Position numbers and translations under genes: made by a program. The notes below the pieces were generated by a model. The model worked only from the letters and a program-made list of their open reading frames with translations, was not told where the DNA came from and did not search any database. DNA of 64,000 bases from Flavobacterium sp. JAD_PAG50586_2. Its GTDB lineage: Bacteria > Bacteroidota > Bacteroidia > Flavobacteriales > Flavobacteriaceae. Positions 28,596-38,998 of the stretch are shown one piece after another (within the stretch, counting starts at the first letter, position 1; each line of letters opens with the position of its first letter). The DNA is taken from contig CP096136.1 of NCBI GenBank assembly GCA_023213215.1, forward strand, positions 3,634,724 through 3,698,723. Reading direction: 5' to 3'.

Positions 28596-29447
28596 ATGAA
28601 AACTATAAAAATAGCAGGCGTTCCCGAACATTTCAACCTGCCTTGGCAATTGTGCATTGAAAATGGCGAATTCGAAGAAATCGGCATCGATCTGCAGTGG
28701 ACAGACATTCCGGAAGGAACAGGCAAAATCTGTCAGATGCTTCGTGATAACGAAACCGACATGGCAGTTATCTTAACCGAAGGAATTGTTAAAGACATCA
28801 ATGCAGGAAACAATTGTTCGATTATACAGGTTTATGTTGAAAGTCCACTAATTTGGGGAATCCACGTAGCTGCAAATTCTAAATACAATTCTCTTTCCGA
28901 TTTGGAGAATACAAAAGTTGCTATTTCACGTTATGGCTCCGGTTCTCATCTGATGGCTTATGTAAATGCACAAAACCAAAACTGGAATACGGATAAGCTC
29001 GAATTCGAAATAGTAAATACTATTGATGGTGCAGTGGAATCCTTAACCATTGGCACAGCAGATTATTTTATGTGGGAACGATTTATGACCAAACCATTAG
29101 TCGATAAAGGAATCTTCCGACGCATCGCCGACTGCCTGACTCCGTGGCCAAGCTTTGTTATTGTGGTTCGCAACGAATTCCTTGAAGCCAACAAACAATC
29201 CGTAGCTTTAATTCTGGAAACAATAAACAACACCACTATCGAATTCAAGGATATACCAAGCATCGACAGAACATTAGCCTCACGATACAATCAAAAACCG
29301 GAAGATATCCGCGAATGGTTATCGCTAACCAAATGGGCACAGAAACCGTTGGAAGAAAAAGTGTTAAACAATATCCAAAATCAATTGTCTGACCTTAAAA
29401 TAATAGATAAAAAGGGTACTTTTGCTGAAATAGTTAAAGCCGTTTAG
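28596..29447 (+). CDS. Orphan NMT1/SsuA-like substrate-binding protein without export signal
   Basis: 283 residues with the two-lobed binding-protein fold of the NMT1/SsuA/ThiY group: IKIAGVPEHFNLPWQLCIENGEFEEIG, split by GTGKICQMLRDNETDMAVIL and LSDLENTKVAISRYGSGS. There is no signal peptide or lipobox, so it should be cytoplasmic, and no ABC permease or ATPase is near. Possible roles are a ligand carrier or an enzyme on a thiamine-pyrimidine-type route, but neither is shown by the sequence. The transglutaminase-like gene follows by 17 bp. Confidence 0.8.
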   Translation: MKTIKIAGVPEHFNLPWQLCIENGEFEEIGIDLQWTDIPEGTGKICQMLRDNETDMAVILTEGIVKDINAGNNCSIIQVYVESPLIWGIHVAANSKYNSLSDLENTKVAISRYGSGSHLMAYVNAQNQNWNTDKLEFEIVNTIDGAVESLTIGTADYFMWERFMTKPLVDKGIFRRIADCLTPWPSFVIVVRNEFLEANKQSVALILETINNTTIEFKDIPSIDRTLASRYNQKPEDIREWLSLTKWAQKPLEEKVLNNIQNQLSDLKIIDKKGTFAEIVKAV

Positions 29448-29464
29448 CTTTCGCCATTGGCAAT

Positions 29465-30397
29465 ATGATAAAAATAGGAAATCTTACTTATCAACAACTT
29501 AGAGAGAAATTCAGGATAAAAAGTCCATGGGACATGATTATCATTTTCATTCTAAATATCCTTCTTACCATTCCTATTTTTATTATCGTCCACCACAACA
29601 TTGTAGAGCTCGACTGGGCACAGAATGTGGACAGGATTATATTATTTATCTTAATATTGGTAGTTATCCAGCTTATTCTTCGGGCTATGAGAAGGATAAC
29701 ATTAATCTCTGTTATACTCTACCTACTCTTTCTGTTCTTTGGAACCGTATTTGGGGATTATAGTTTTAAAAATGTATTTGAAGACTATCGTTCTATGATG
29801 TACACCATGAATGATGATCCGTATCCGCAGGACATCATTATCTCTAAGCTGCTCCCTTTTCCTAACAAATCAAAAATCCTAAACGCAGTAGAATATCAAA
29901 ATCCAAAAATCCGAAACTTTGCCATTATGGCCATAAACAAGCATTTCAAGAATGTAAAAGGTTATTATGACTACTTCACAGTCATTCAATCCTTCGCCAT
30001 TTTCAAGGAAATCAACGGTCGCTGGAACTATGTAAGCGATCCAAAAGGACACGATTATATCGCCAAAGCTACAGAATCACTTCAATACCTATCGGGAGAT
30101 TGCGACGATCATTCCATTTTTATGGTAGCGTGTATTAAATCTATCGGTGGTACAACAAGACTGATTCATACTAAAGGGCATATCTATCCTGAGATCCTGG
30201 TCGGAAACAAAAAAGATTTGGAACACATCAACTACGCCATCAAAAAAGTACTATTTCCAACAGAAAGTAAAGGCAAACCCATCAATTACCACATAGACGA
30301 ACGTGGCAACATTTGGTTGAACCTTGATTATACGGCCAAATATCCCGGAGGTCCATTCATGAACGAAGAAATTCTCGGTGCACTTACATTGGATTAG
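29465..30397 (+). CDS. Membrane-anchored transglutaminase-like cysteine protein
   Basis: 310 residues. Residues about 20-110 contain three hydrophobic segments. The C-terminal part has a transglutaminase-like fold with SGDCDDHSIFM (Cys), TKGHIYPEIL (His) and WLNLDYTAKYPGG (Asp). In bacteria this fold mostly cuts or rearranges amide bonds, often in cell-wall or peptide processing. The domain probably faces the periplasm. It follows the orphan binding protein by 17 bp, so the two may be one transcript. Confidence 0.85.
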   Translation: MIKIGNLTYQQLREKFRIKSPWDMIIIFILNILLTIPIFIIVHHNIVELDWAQNVDRIILFILILVVIQLILRAMRRITLISVILYLLFLFFGTVFGDYSFKNVFEDYRSMMYTMNDDPYPQDIIISKLLPFPNKSKILNAVEYQNPKIRNFAIMAINKHFKNVKGYYDYFTVIQSFAIFKEINGRWNYVSDPKGHDYIAKATESLQYLSGDCDDHSIFMVACIKSIGGTTRLIHTKGHIYPEILVGNKKDLEHINYAIKKVLFPTESKGKPINYHIDERGNIWLNLDYTAKYPGGPFMNEEILGALTLD

Positions 30398-30471
30398 TTA
30401 AAAACTTTTTACTTTTCCCTTATCCCTTTTCACTCAATTCACTATCTTCGTTCACAATAAACCGAATTGTA

Positions 30472-31050
30472 ATGAAAAAGTTATTTAGTTTGTTTCTCCT
30501 GTTCTCATTGGCTTTACATGCACAGGAAGACAATGTCAACACAACTCTCGCCGGTAAAAAGAACGAATTTCGTGTAGATGTTTTATCTGCAATTGTCTAT
30601 CAGAAAGCCAGTTTGAGTTACGAACGTTTCTTTGGCAAGGATTGGTCTACAGGTTTGAATGTTAATTTTTCCAACAGCAATAAACTTAATGATGATTTCG
30701 ATAACGGATACCGTAACAACGTTCCAAAGTTTGAAGTCAATCCATATGTGAGATATGCACTATCCAAAAGCAAATCGAGATACTATTTTGCCGAAATATT
30801 CGGTTCTTATAATGGTGGCGATTACAAGGAAATCATCCGTATACAAAACATGGCAATGCCCGATTACTATACTACCAAGAAGTCAACCTATACTGATTTT
30901 GGCTTGGGCGGAAGCTTGGGATACAAAATGTATTTCAAAGATAGTATTGCATTGGAATTCCTTGTCGGATTTGGTTCCAACCTAACCAATCGTGACAAAA
31001 GCCCGGATGTAATCTCAAGGGTTGGACTAAACTTAGGCTATAGATTTTAA
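30472..31050 (+). CDS. Outer-membrane beta-barrel protein
   Basis: 192 residues with a signal peptide (MKKLFSLFLLFSLALHAQ). The mature chain alternates hydrophobic and polar residues in strands (SLSYERFFGKDWSTGLNVNF, KFEVNPYVRYAL, GLGGSLGYKMYF) and ends in NLGYRF with the terminal Phe used for outer-membrane assembly. An eight-strand barrel is likely. Function is unknown. It lies 11 bp before a lipoprotein gene on the same strand, a probable operon. Confidence 0.87.
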   Translation: MKKLFSLFLLFSLALHAQEDNVNTTLAGKKNEFRVDVLSAIVYQKASLSYERFFGKDWSTGLNVNFSNSNKLNDDFDNGYRNNVPKFEVNPYVRYALSKSKSRYYFAEIFGSYNGGDYKEIIRIQNMAMPDYYTTKKSTYTDFGLGGSLGYKMYFKDSIALEFLVGFGSNLTNRDKSPDVISRVGLNLGYRF

Positions 31051-31061
31051 TAAAAAGAAAG

Positions 31062-31640
31062 ATGAAAAAGTTACACTATATACTACTAATGGCCGTTGCA
31101 CTACTTGTTTCTAATTGCGATACCAATGATGACGGTTTTTATAATAATGTTTTTGTCGATATTCCTAACCTGGTTGCTATCGATGCACATCCTTCTACAT
31201 ACAATGTTGGCGAAAATCTCTACATCAATGCCGATTTCTCACGGTACCAAAGTGATGGTGCACTATTGGATATTTACCTGTCTACAGGCGCTACACAGTT
31301 TGCATTTTCTTATGTGATAGAAAAGCAGGTTGGAACCGAATGGAAAGTAGTTTCGGTAAGTGACAGTCAATTGGATATTGAGAAAGGTAGTGCCCAAAAT
31401 GGTTCCTATGTTTACGGTATCTGCGAATACAATCCGGAAGACGCCACCTATGAGTACCGTGTCGGATTCCCATTATTAGCAGCTGGAACCTATCGCTTAA
31501 GTTTTGGTTACAACAGCGGTTCATTAGATAAAGTAGAATTGCGTTCAATTAGTCCGGCTACACGGATTATCCTGAACATCAATTCGGTAGTTGCCGGTTT
31601 AGATGGCAATGGTTACTATAATTTTACGGTAACGCCATAA
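31062..31640 (+). CDS. Hypothetical lipoprotein, partner of the outer-membrane barrel
   Basis: 192 residues. The signal ends in a lipobox (VSNC), then an acidic NDDGFYNN linker. The rest is beta-rich, resembling an immunoglobulin-like sandwich (NVGENLYINADFSRY, AAGTYRLSFGYNSG, YYNFTVTP). No family is recognised. It is probably co-transcribed with the barrel gene 11 bp upstream. Confidence 0.82.
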   Translation: MKKLHYILLMAVALLVSNCDTNDDGFYNNVFVDIPNLVAIDAHPSTYNVGENLYINADFSRYQSDGALLDIYLSTGATQFAFSYVIEKQVGTEWKVVSVSDSQLDIEKGSAQNGSYVYGICEYNPEDATYEYRVGFPLLAAGTYRLSFGYNSGSLDKVELRSISPATRIILNINSVVAGLDGNGYYNFTVTP

Positions 31641-31702
31641 CCAAAACACTTGATTTCAAAATTCATTGGGATAATTAATTAGGGTTACCCCAATTTATTT
31701 AC

Positions 31703-32367
31703 TTACCAATTGATACTATCCTTCCCTAAAGCTCCAAGATAGCTATTGGTTTTACTGAAATGTTTGTTGCCAAACCACAAACCACGATTGGCACTTAACG
31801 GAGACGGATGTCCGGTTTCTAAAACATGGTGTTTGCTTCGGTCTATTCTTGCGCCTTTCTTTTTGGCAAAGCCCCCCAAAGTAAAAAAACGACATTCTCC
31901 TTTTGGTCTGATATTTTTTGGATGACAGCATCAGTAAACGTTTCCCAACCCTTATTTTGATGGCTTCCTGCTTCACTTTCCCTAACCGTAAGCGTTGCGT
32001 TAAGCAATAAAACTCCCTGATCAGACCAGCGTTCCAAATTCCCCGACTGTGGAAAAGGTTTATCCAAATCCTGCTGGATTTCCTTAAAGATATTCTGCAA
32101 TGACGGCGGAAAGGCAACCCCATCATTCACTGAAAAGCACAATCCGTTCGCCTGGCCAAAGCCATGGTAAGGATCCTGTCCAATGATTACTACTTTAACT
32201 TTATCATAAGGGCAATGATCAAAGGCCGCAAAGATCTCACTTCCCTTTGGAAAACATCTTTCCGTATCATATTCGCTCTTAACAAAGGAAATCAAGTGTT
32301 GAAAGTAGGGCTTTTCGAATTCTGTTGCAAGTTCCTGTTCCCAGGATGGATGAATTTTGACTAACAT
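31703..32367 (-). CDS. ung: Uracil-DNA glycosylase (one frame break)
   Basis: 221 residues when mended. It removes uracil from DNA as the first step of base-excision repair. Family 1 motifs are present: VVIIGQDPYHGFGQANGLCF (catalytic Asp, water-activating loop), LLNATLTVRESEAGSH, and in the second frame HPSPLS and RGLWFGNKHF. The frame changes between 31868 and 31877, in a run of six C next to AAA; one added base restores the LLWGAFAKKKGARID type of sequence. The first frame alone would end early at KRKAQE and lack the HPSPLS loop. It is divergent from mutS2. Confidence 0.92.
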
Positions 32368-32378
32368 TATCTTTTTTA

Positions 32379-32386
32379 CAAATATA
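32379..32386 (-). promoter_or_regulatory. Bacteroidota -7 box, ung
   Basis: TATATTTG on the minus strand, 11 bp before the ung start. Confidence 0.55.
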
Positions 32387-32403
32387 TTAACTTTAAAACT
32401 TTG

Positions 32404-32411
32404 TAACTTTG
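32404..32411 (+). promoter_or_regulatory. Bacteroidota -7 box, mutS2
   Basis: TAACTTTG, 16 bp before the ATG at 32428. The divergent ung box lies only 17 bp away. Confidence 0.55.
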
Positions 32412-32427
32412 ACTCTTTACAACATTT

Positions 32428-34595
32428 ATGATTTCAATTACCGAGAAAACTTTACAGGACTTAGAATTTCACACCGTTTTACAAACCATTTCAGACCGAT
32501 GTAATACTGAAATTGGCAAAGAAAAAGCACTCCAGATCGTTCCTTTCAAAGACAAGGAAACCTTGATGGATGCCTTACTTCAAACTTCTGAATACCTTGC
32601 TTCCTTTACCAACAATAACGCTATTCCTAACCACGGTTTCGATAACCTGACAAATGATTTAAAGTTTCTTGCTATAGAAGATAGCTTTCTGGAAGTGGGC
32701 AGTTTCCGTAAGATAGCAACTTTATCAGAAACGGCAAACACCTTATTGCTTTATTTTAAGAAGTTCAACGACTATTATCCAAAGCTTAACGCGAAGGCTT
32801 CACAAGTAGAATACACCAAATTCATAATCCAGAAGATTGATGAGATTGTCGATAAATACGGAGAAATAAAAGACAACGCTTCACCTCAGTTAAACGAAAC
32901 GCGCAAAGCGATGAACCTCGTTCGCGGAAAAGTCAACCAGAGTTTTGGACAGGCCATGAGCCAATACAATTCCTTAGGCTACCTCGATGAAATAAAGGAA
33001 AGCTTTGTTGAAAACCGAAGGGTTTTAGCAGTCTTGGCCATGTACCGTCGAAAGGTCAAAGGTTCTATTCTGGGAAGTTCCAAAACAGGAAGCATTTCTT
33101 ATATAGAACCCGAAGCAACGCTACGTTATTCTCGTGAATTAAGCAATCTGGAATATGAAGAACGGGAAGAGATTACACGAATCCTAAAGAAACTGTCAGC
33201 CGATATTCGTCCCTATCTTGAACTTTTAAGGCTATATCAGGAATTCCTAAGTGATATTGATGTTGTTGCTGCTAAAGCCAGATATGCAAACAAAATCAAC
33301 GCAGTCCTGCCAGCAATTACCGAAGAAAAGACAATGTACTTTAGGGATGCCTTCCATCCTATTTTGTTTTTGAACAATCTGGAAAAGAAAGAGAAAACGT
33401 TTCCACAGACCATTGAATTAAATAATAACAGTAGGATTATTGTCATTTCCGGACCTAATGCCGGAGGTAAAACCATCTCACTGAAAACTGTAGGCTTATT
33501 ACAGTTAATGTTACAATGTGGAATACTGATTCCCGTTCACGAACGCAGTACAACCTTTCTGTTCGACCGGATTTTAACAGACATAGGCGATAATCAGTCT
33601 ATTGAAAATCATTTAAGTACGTACAGTTATCGCTTAAAGAATATGAATTACTTCCTAAAGAAGTGCAATGCCAAAACGTTATTCCTTATTGATGAATTCG
33701 GTACCGGTTCTGATCCAGAATTGGGTGGTGCTTTAGCGGAAATATTTCTTGAAGAATTCTATCATCGGGAAGCTTTCGGTATTATTACGACACACTATTC
33801 CAACTTAAAGATACTAGCCAACGAATTACCGTTCGCCTCCAATGCCAATATGCTCTTCGATGAGAAATCGCTTGAGCCTATGTATAAACTGATTCTAGGT
33901 CAGGCCGGAAGTTCCTTCACCTTTGAAGTAGCACAAAAAAACGGAATCCCATTCGGATTGATAAACCGTGCCAAAAAGAAAATTGAAGGAGGCAAAGTCC
34001 GTTTCGATAAAACCATTGCAACACTACAGAAGGAAAGATCAAAACTTGAAAAGACTTCACAAAACCTAAAGGAAGAAGAAACCAAAACCCGTGAAGAGAG
34101 CAGGAAAATGGAATCTATCAATTCCAAAATACAGGAGAAACTCGAACGTTACCAGGAATTGTACGATGCCAACCAACGTCTGATATACATGGGGCAAAAG
34201 GTAGACGACATCGCTGAAAAATACTTTAACAACAAAGACAAAAAGGTTTTAATTGGAGAACTTTTAAAGATAGTTGAAATAGAAAACTCCAAGCGTAAAA
34301 AAGCTACGGTTAAAGAAATAAAGGCAAAAGAAGTCATCCAGAAAAAGTAATTGAAGAAGTAAAAGTAAAGGTCGAAGAAATTAGGGTGGCCAAAAAAGAG
34401 AAGAAAATCAAAGCCCAAAAAGCTGAAGCCGAAAAGCCAAAAGTAACTTTAAAGATTGGCGATCGTGTGAGAATGATTGATGGAAAATCTATCGGAACAA
34501 TTGATAAGATTGAGAAAAACAAAGCCGTTGTAAACTATGGCGTATTTACATCCAAGGTAAGTTTGGAAGTACTTGAATACGTTCAGGCAAAATAA
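32428..34595 (+). CDS. mutS2: MutS2-type DNA-binding ATPase lacking Smr (one frame break)
   Basis: 722 residues when mended. Residues about 1-320 form the lever/clamp region, then the ABC-type ATPase has GPNAGGKT (Walker A), STYSYRLKNMNY (signature region), LFLIDEFGTGSDP (Walker B) and ITTHYSNLK. A coiled-coil of Lys/Glu repeats follows. The last part (IGDRVRMIDG, VVNYGVF) is the small KOW-like MutS2 end, in another frame. Five A at 34342-34346 should be six, which restores QKKVIEEVKVKVEE. The Smr nuclease domain of typical MutS2 is absent. A role in recombination control or ribosome rescue is inferred from family. Confidence 0.9.
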
Positions 34596-34600
34596 ACAAA

Positions 34601-35020
34601 ATGGAAATTTCAGATTTACCGAAAGACAAAAAAATAATCCTCTTTGATGGCGTTTGCAATCTCTGCGATTCCGCTGTTAAATTCGTAATTAAAAGAGATA
34701 AGAAAGACATTTTTCGCTTCGTTCCGCTTCAGTCTGATTTAGGACAGAAAATCATAAAGCATATTGGTGTTGATACAAAAAATGATAGTATGATTGTATA
34801 TGAACCTAACATTGCTTATTATTATAAATCACAGGCCGCACTTAAAATAGCTAAATATATAGGCGGAATATATGGTTTGTTGGAAATATTTTCTATTTTC
34901 CCAAAAGGACTTTCCGATACCGTTTATGATTTCGCCGCTAAAAACCGATACCAATGGTTTGGCAAAAAAGACAGCTGCATGATTCCAACACTAGAATTAA
35001 AATCTAAATTTTTAGAATAA
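34601..35020 (+). CDS. DCC-family thiol-disulfide oxidoreductase (DUF393)
   Basis: 139 residues with the defining LFDGVCNLCDSAVKFV motif (two Cys) and FRFVPLQSDLGQ near the start. DUF393 proteins have a thioredoxin-like fold and are believed to act on thiols; direct partners are unknown. It is separated from mutS2 by 5 bp and should share the transcript. A strong terminator follows its stop codon. Confidence 0.88.
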   Translation: MEISDLPKDKKIILFDGVCNLCDSAVKFVIKRDKKDIFRFVPLQSDLGQKIIKHIGVDTKNDSMIVYEPNIAYYYKSQAALKIAKYIGGIYGLLEIFSIFPKGLSDTVYDFAAKNRYQWFGKKDSCMIPTLELKSKFLE

Positions 35021-35052
35021 AAAAAACGACTAAGTTTCCTTAGTCGTTTTTA
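35021..35052. terminator. Bidirectional terminator
   Basis: ACGACTAAG, TTTC, CTTAGTCGT with an A-run before and a T-run after. It serves the DCC gene (+) and the T9SS protein (-). Confidence 0.9.
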
Positions 35053-35068
35053 ATATAGTTGAAAGAGA

Positions 35069-36583
35069 TTACTTTATAACTAATTTTTTAGTTACGTTTC
35101 CTTTATCTGAAGAAACATTTATCATGTAAACACCTTTAGCTAAATCAGAAACATTGATTTGAGTTTCAGTTAAGTTAGCAACTTTCAGATTTTTAACTAC
35201 TCTACCATTCATATCAACAATTGAAGCACTGTTAATTAATGCATCAGTTGTGTTAGAAATAGTTACCAGGCTGCTAGCCGGGTTTGGAGATACATTAAAC
35301 GAATTTGCTACAACCTCATTGTTTGATAAATTAGTAGTCAACTCAATTGTGTCAAGGAACAAGAATGTTTGAACTGCTCCAGGATCTGAATTGTTGTGGA
35401 TTCCAAAATAATGAATTCCATCTTCTGCAGCAGTATAGGTTGCTGTATGAGTTGTATATTCAGCATCTGAATCATTTATGAAACTATCCACAACCGTAGT
35501 TTGCCCAATAGCACTTTGAGAAGCTCCTACTGTTAAATCAAAATTCATTGGTGAAGCAGGTTCAGTTGTAGAAGGTGTAAATAATCTTGTTTTAAAAGTT
35601 ACAGTTACTTCTTCACCAAACACTAAATTTACTCCTCTAAAATAACCTCTTATATTAGATGCTACAGTAGTACTGTTGAAAGTATACATTGAAACACCAT
35701 CACCACCATCCGCATAACTTGGAGGATTAGAAGTAGGTGAAGTAGTTATTCTAGAGAAACCGATGAAACCATCAGTATAGTTCTTGGATGAATCCTCAAA
35801 ATCATTTGTGTATGGAAGTGGCACAGCTAAGTATCCATAAAACGGACCAGCCCATGCGCTTTGAGATCCCCCACAGTCAGATCTTACGAAATATCTGAAA
35901 TTTGATGAAGCAGGTAAACCACTAATATCACCTTGTGTAAAGGTAGTTGCTCCGGCAGGTACAGAAACGATAGTTCCAGTTCCGGCAGCAGCTGTGTATG
36001 TTGTACTCCAGTCAATATCATAATTAGCTGGTCCACCAATAGCGTTATTCCAATATAAACTAGCACTAGTCGTAGTGTAAGTATCTGGAAGATAGAAATC
36101 AGCTTGTCCTGGGCGCACACATGATGTAGCAACAAAGGTAAATTGGAAAGTGAATGTGGTAGCAGACCAATAGTTATCCCACTCTATGTAATAAGTTGTT
36201 CCAGCAGCTACTGGTACAGTTAGAGTTGATCTATAATCTGTAGCACTAACGTCATCATCAGAATCAACACAGGTTTGAGCACCACAAGTACCTTTTAAGA
36301 TAGAAACCCTTGTATCTGTAGTTGCAACAGGATTTACAGCTAATGCTGAAGTTACCGTAATTTCTCCGTTAATCGTTGGTGTATATTTCCACCATCTTGC
36401 CTTCATAGCAGTTCCAGCATCATTTGTAGTACCACCTAAACAAGGGCTAAGGTAAGTTCCATTAATTGGTCCCGTAGTAAATGTACCATCGGCAGTAATT
36501 TCTGTTGCAGTGGCACAATTTGCCTGTGCAAAAGTGGACGAGGTCCCAGCAAGTGCTAAACATAAAAGTAATAATTTTTTCAT
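35069..36583 (-). CDS. Large secreted T9SS type A sorting-domain protein with fibronectin-like modules
   Basis: 504 residues. A signal peptide (ends STFAQ) is followed by a beta-sandwich domain with paired Cys (LKGTCGAQTCVDSDDD, TYYIEWDNYW). A fibronectin III-type module comes next (TYTTTSASLYWNNAIGGP, YDIDWSTTYT, FRYFVRSDCGG), then a jelly-roll-like domain (LPYTNDFEDSSKN to FLFLDTIEL). Residues about 430-504 form the T9SS sorting domain (VSPNPASSLVTIS, GVYMINVSSDKG, KLVIK). It is presumably a surface-exposed adhesin or glycan binder, inferred from the modules. No catalytic domain is visible. Confidence 0.9.
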   Translation of the reverse strand: MKKLLLLCLALAGTSSTFAQANCATATEITADGTFTTGPINGTYLSPCLGGTTNDAGTAMKARWWKYTPTINGEITVTSALAVNPVATTDTRVSILKGTCGAQTCVDSDDDVSATDYRSTLTVPVAAGTTYYIEWDNYWSATTFTFQFTFVATSCVRPGQADFYLPDTYTTTSASLYWNNAIGGPANYDIDWSTTYTAAAGTGTIVSVPAGATTFTQGDISGLPASSNFRYFVRSDCGGSQSAWAGPFYGYLAVPLPYTNDFEDSSKNYTDGFIGFSRITTSPTSNPPSYADGGDGVSMYTFNSTTVASNIRGYFRGVNLVFGEEVTVTFKTRLFTPSTTEPASPMNFDLTVGASQSAIGQTTVVDSFINDSDAEYTTHTATYTAAEDGIHYFGIHNNSDPGAVQTFLFLDTIELTTNLSNNEVVANSFNVSPNPASSLVTISNTTDALINSASIVDMNGRVVKNLKVANLTETQINVSDLAKGVYMINVSSDKGNVTKKLVIK

Positions 36584-36651
36584 AAAATTTGTAGTTTTTT
36601 TTAATTAAATATGAAGCGAATTTAAGAAAGAATTCTATAATAAAATAATTT

Positions 36652-37908
36652 TTAACTGTCTTTTTCCCATTTCCCTACTACAGAAGTTGCCAAAGCATTT
36701 CCTAAAACATTAGTTGCACTTCTAAACATGTCACAAAAATGGTCAATTGGTAGGATTAATGCTATACCTTCTATAGGGATTTTAAACATGCCACAGGTAG
36801 CAGCTACCACAACTAAACTGGCTCTTGGAACACCAGCAATCCCTTTGCTGGTAAGCATCAAGACCAAAAGCATTGTCATTTGTGTTCCAAAATCCAAAGG
36901 AACTCCATAAGCCTGAGCAATAAATATACTGGCGAAAGTCATATACATCATACTTCCATCCAAATTGAAGGAATATCCTAACGGCAGCATGAAAGAAACT
37001 ATTTTATCTTTTACTCCAAAACGTTCCAATTCCTCCGTTAATTTAGGAAAAACTGCTTCTGAACTTGTTGTTCCAAATGCAATTATCAATGGGCTGACTA
37101 TATGTTTCAACAATTTAGCCATGTTGCTTTTCAGAAAAATGTAGCCTATCAACAGCAATACAAACCATAAACTGGATATTCCAACCAAGAAAGAACCAAA
37201 AAATTTAGCGTAGGTTAACAGTAATTCATTTACATCTCTTATAGCGAAAACTCCCGCAATGGCTCCGAATACGCCAATTGGAGCAAACTTCATTACATAA
37301 TTTACCATCTTGAGGATGATATGCGATGTTTTATCTAAGGCGTTAACAACTGGCTTGGCATGGTCTCCAATAGAAGCTGCGGCCAATCCGAAAAAGATTG
37401 AGAAAATCACAATCTGTAAAATTTCATTGGTAGCCATTGCTTCAACAATACTTTTCGGGATAATGTGTTCTATAAAGTTTTGTGCCGAGAAACCATCTGT
37501 TTTCGCTACCAATTCAGTAGCGGTTGAAACATCTACATTGCCTAAATCTAAACCAACGCCTGGCTGTAATGTGTTTACCCAAAACATTCCTATTAAGAGT
37601 GAAATAAACGAAGCGGTAAAAAACCAGCCTAATGCCTTTCCTCCTATTCGACCAACGGCTTTGATATCGCCAAGCTTTGCAATTCCAACTACAAGGGTTG
37701 TAAATACAAGTGGGGAGATAATCATCTGCACCAAACGAATAAATACTGTAGCCAACATTTTTATATAGCCACTAAAATCTTTTGCAACCTCTTCGGTATA
37801 GTTGTAATGGACAAAGATTCCTAAAAATGCTCCGAGAAGCATGGCTATTAAAATCTGAACGGTAAGATTGGAAAAGAATGATTTTTTTTGAGTTTGGATA
37901 GTGTTCAT
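36652..37908 (-). CDS. Dicarboxylate/amino acid:cation symporter (DAACS)
   Basis: 418 residues with eight membrane segments and two hairpins. Family motifs are AFGTTSSEAVFPKL (serine-rich re-entrant loop), NLDGSMMYM and GIAGVPRASLVVV, corresponding to the GltP/DctA type. It imports glutamate, aspartate or C4-dicarboxylates with H+ or Na+ across the inner membrane. Its start directly abuts the aroC stop (TAAATG), so the two genes are translationally close and probably co-transcribed. The particular substrate cannot be chosen from motifs alone. Confidence 0.92.
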   Translation of the reverse strand: MNTIQTQKKSFFSNLTVQILIAMLLGAFLGIFVHYNYTEEVAKDFSGYIKMLATVFIRLVQMIISPLVFTTLVVGIAKLGDIKAVGRIGGKALGWFFTASFISLLIGMFWVNTLQPGVGLDLGNVDVSTATELVAKTDGFSAQNFIEHIIPKSIVEAMATNEILQIVIFSIFFGLAAASIGDHAKPVVNALDKTSHIILKMVNYVMKFAPIGVFGAIAGVFAIRDVNELLLTYAKFFGSFLVGISSLWFVLLLIGYIFLKSNMAKLLKHIVSPLIIAFGTTSSEAVFPKLTEELERFGVKDKIVSFMLPLGYSFNLDGSMMYMTFASIFIAQAYGVPLDFGTQMTMLLVLMLTSKGIAGVPRASLVVVAATCGMFKIPIEGIALILPIDHFCDMFRSATNVLGNALATSVVGKWEKDS

Positions 37909-38972
37909 TTATTTCTGATACGTTTTGTTTAATAAATAAAAATCGGCTAAAACCAGGGCTGACATTGCCTCCACAATTGGGACGGCGCGTGGAACCACAC
38001 AAGGATCATGTCTGCCTTTTCCCTGTTGCTCAACCAAAGTGTTCTCATTGGTTAAAACTTCCTGTTTCTGGATTAAGGTTGCCACTGGTTTGAAAGCAAC
38101 CCTGAAATAAATATCCATTCCATTGGAGATTCCACCTTGTATTCCACCCGAAAGATTGGTTTTTGTAGTTCCGTCTTCATTGTATAAATCGTTGTGCTCG
38201 CTTCCTTTCATTTTGGCACCACAAAATCCACTACCAAATTCAAAACCTTTTACTGCATTAATAGAAAGCATGGCTTTGCCTAATTCGGCATGGAGTTTAT
38301 CAAAAACAGGTTCACCCAATCCGATTGGAACATTCTGGAGCACACAAGTTATCGTTCCACCAACAGTATCGCCTTCTTTTCGGATTTCCTTAATATAGTT
38401 TTCCATTTTTCCGGCTGTAGCCAAATCGGGGCAACGGACTGCATTGGTTTCTGTTAAGGAAAAATCCAAAGCCTGATAAGGTTTGTCGATGAATATTTCG
38501 CCAACCGAAGATACAAATGCGTTTATTTTTATATTGGATAAAACCTGTTTAGCAATCGCACCTGCAACTACACGACAGGCAGTTTCCCGCGCTGAGCTTC
38601 TTCCACCACCACGATAATCGCGTATTCCGTATTTTTTTCATAGACATAATCGGCATGACTTGGACGATAACTGTCTTTTATATGTGAGTAATCCTCTGAT
38701 TTTTGATTGGTATTGGGAATGATAAAACCGATTGGAGTTCCGGTAGTTATACCTTCAAAGATTCCAGACAATAACTGCACCTCATCTTCTTCCTTTCTTT
38801 GTGTAACGATGGAAGACTGTCCGGGTTTTCTGCGCTGCATTTCTCTTTGGATAGCCTGTAAATCTAGTTTGATTCCGGCAGGGCAACCGTCTATAATACC
38901 ACCTAAAGCATCGCCGTGTGATTCGCCAAAAGTGGTTAGTTTAAAAAGAGTTCCGTAGGTGTTACCAGCCAT
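37909..38972 (-). CDS. aroC: Chorismate synthase (one frame break)
   Basis: 354 residues when mended. It converts 5-enolpyruvylshikimate-3-phosphate to chorismate, the last shared step of aromatic amino-acid synthesis, using reduced FMN. Signatures are [19 protein letters not shown] and, in the second frame, [14 protein letters not shown] and [14 protein letters not shown]. The frame changes in a run of seven T at 38632-38638; an eighth restores [13 protein letters not shown]. The second half is otherwise intact to its stop, so loss of function is unlikely. A symporter gene follows without a gap. Confidence 0.93.
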
Positions 38973-38998
38973 ATTTTTGTTTTAAATAAATGTACCTT

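Noticed and set aside
31868..31877. ung as a decayed gene
   Set aside because: Both halves carry intact catalytic motifs, and the break lies in a homopolymer like the other eleven.
36652..37908. Symporter as part of an aromatic amino-acid pathway because of aroC
   Set aside because: Its motifs are DAACS-type; adjacency alone does not support an aromatic substrate.
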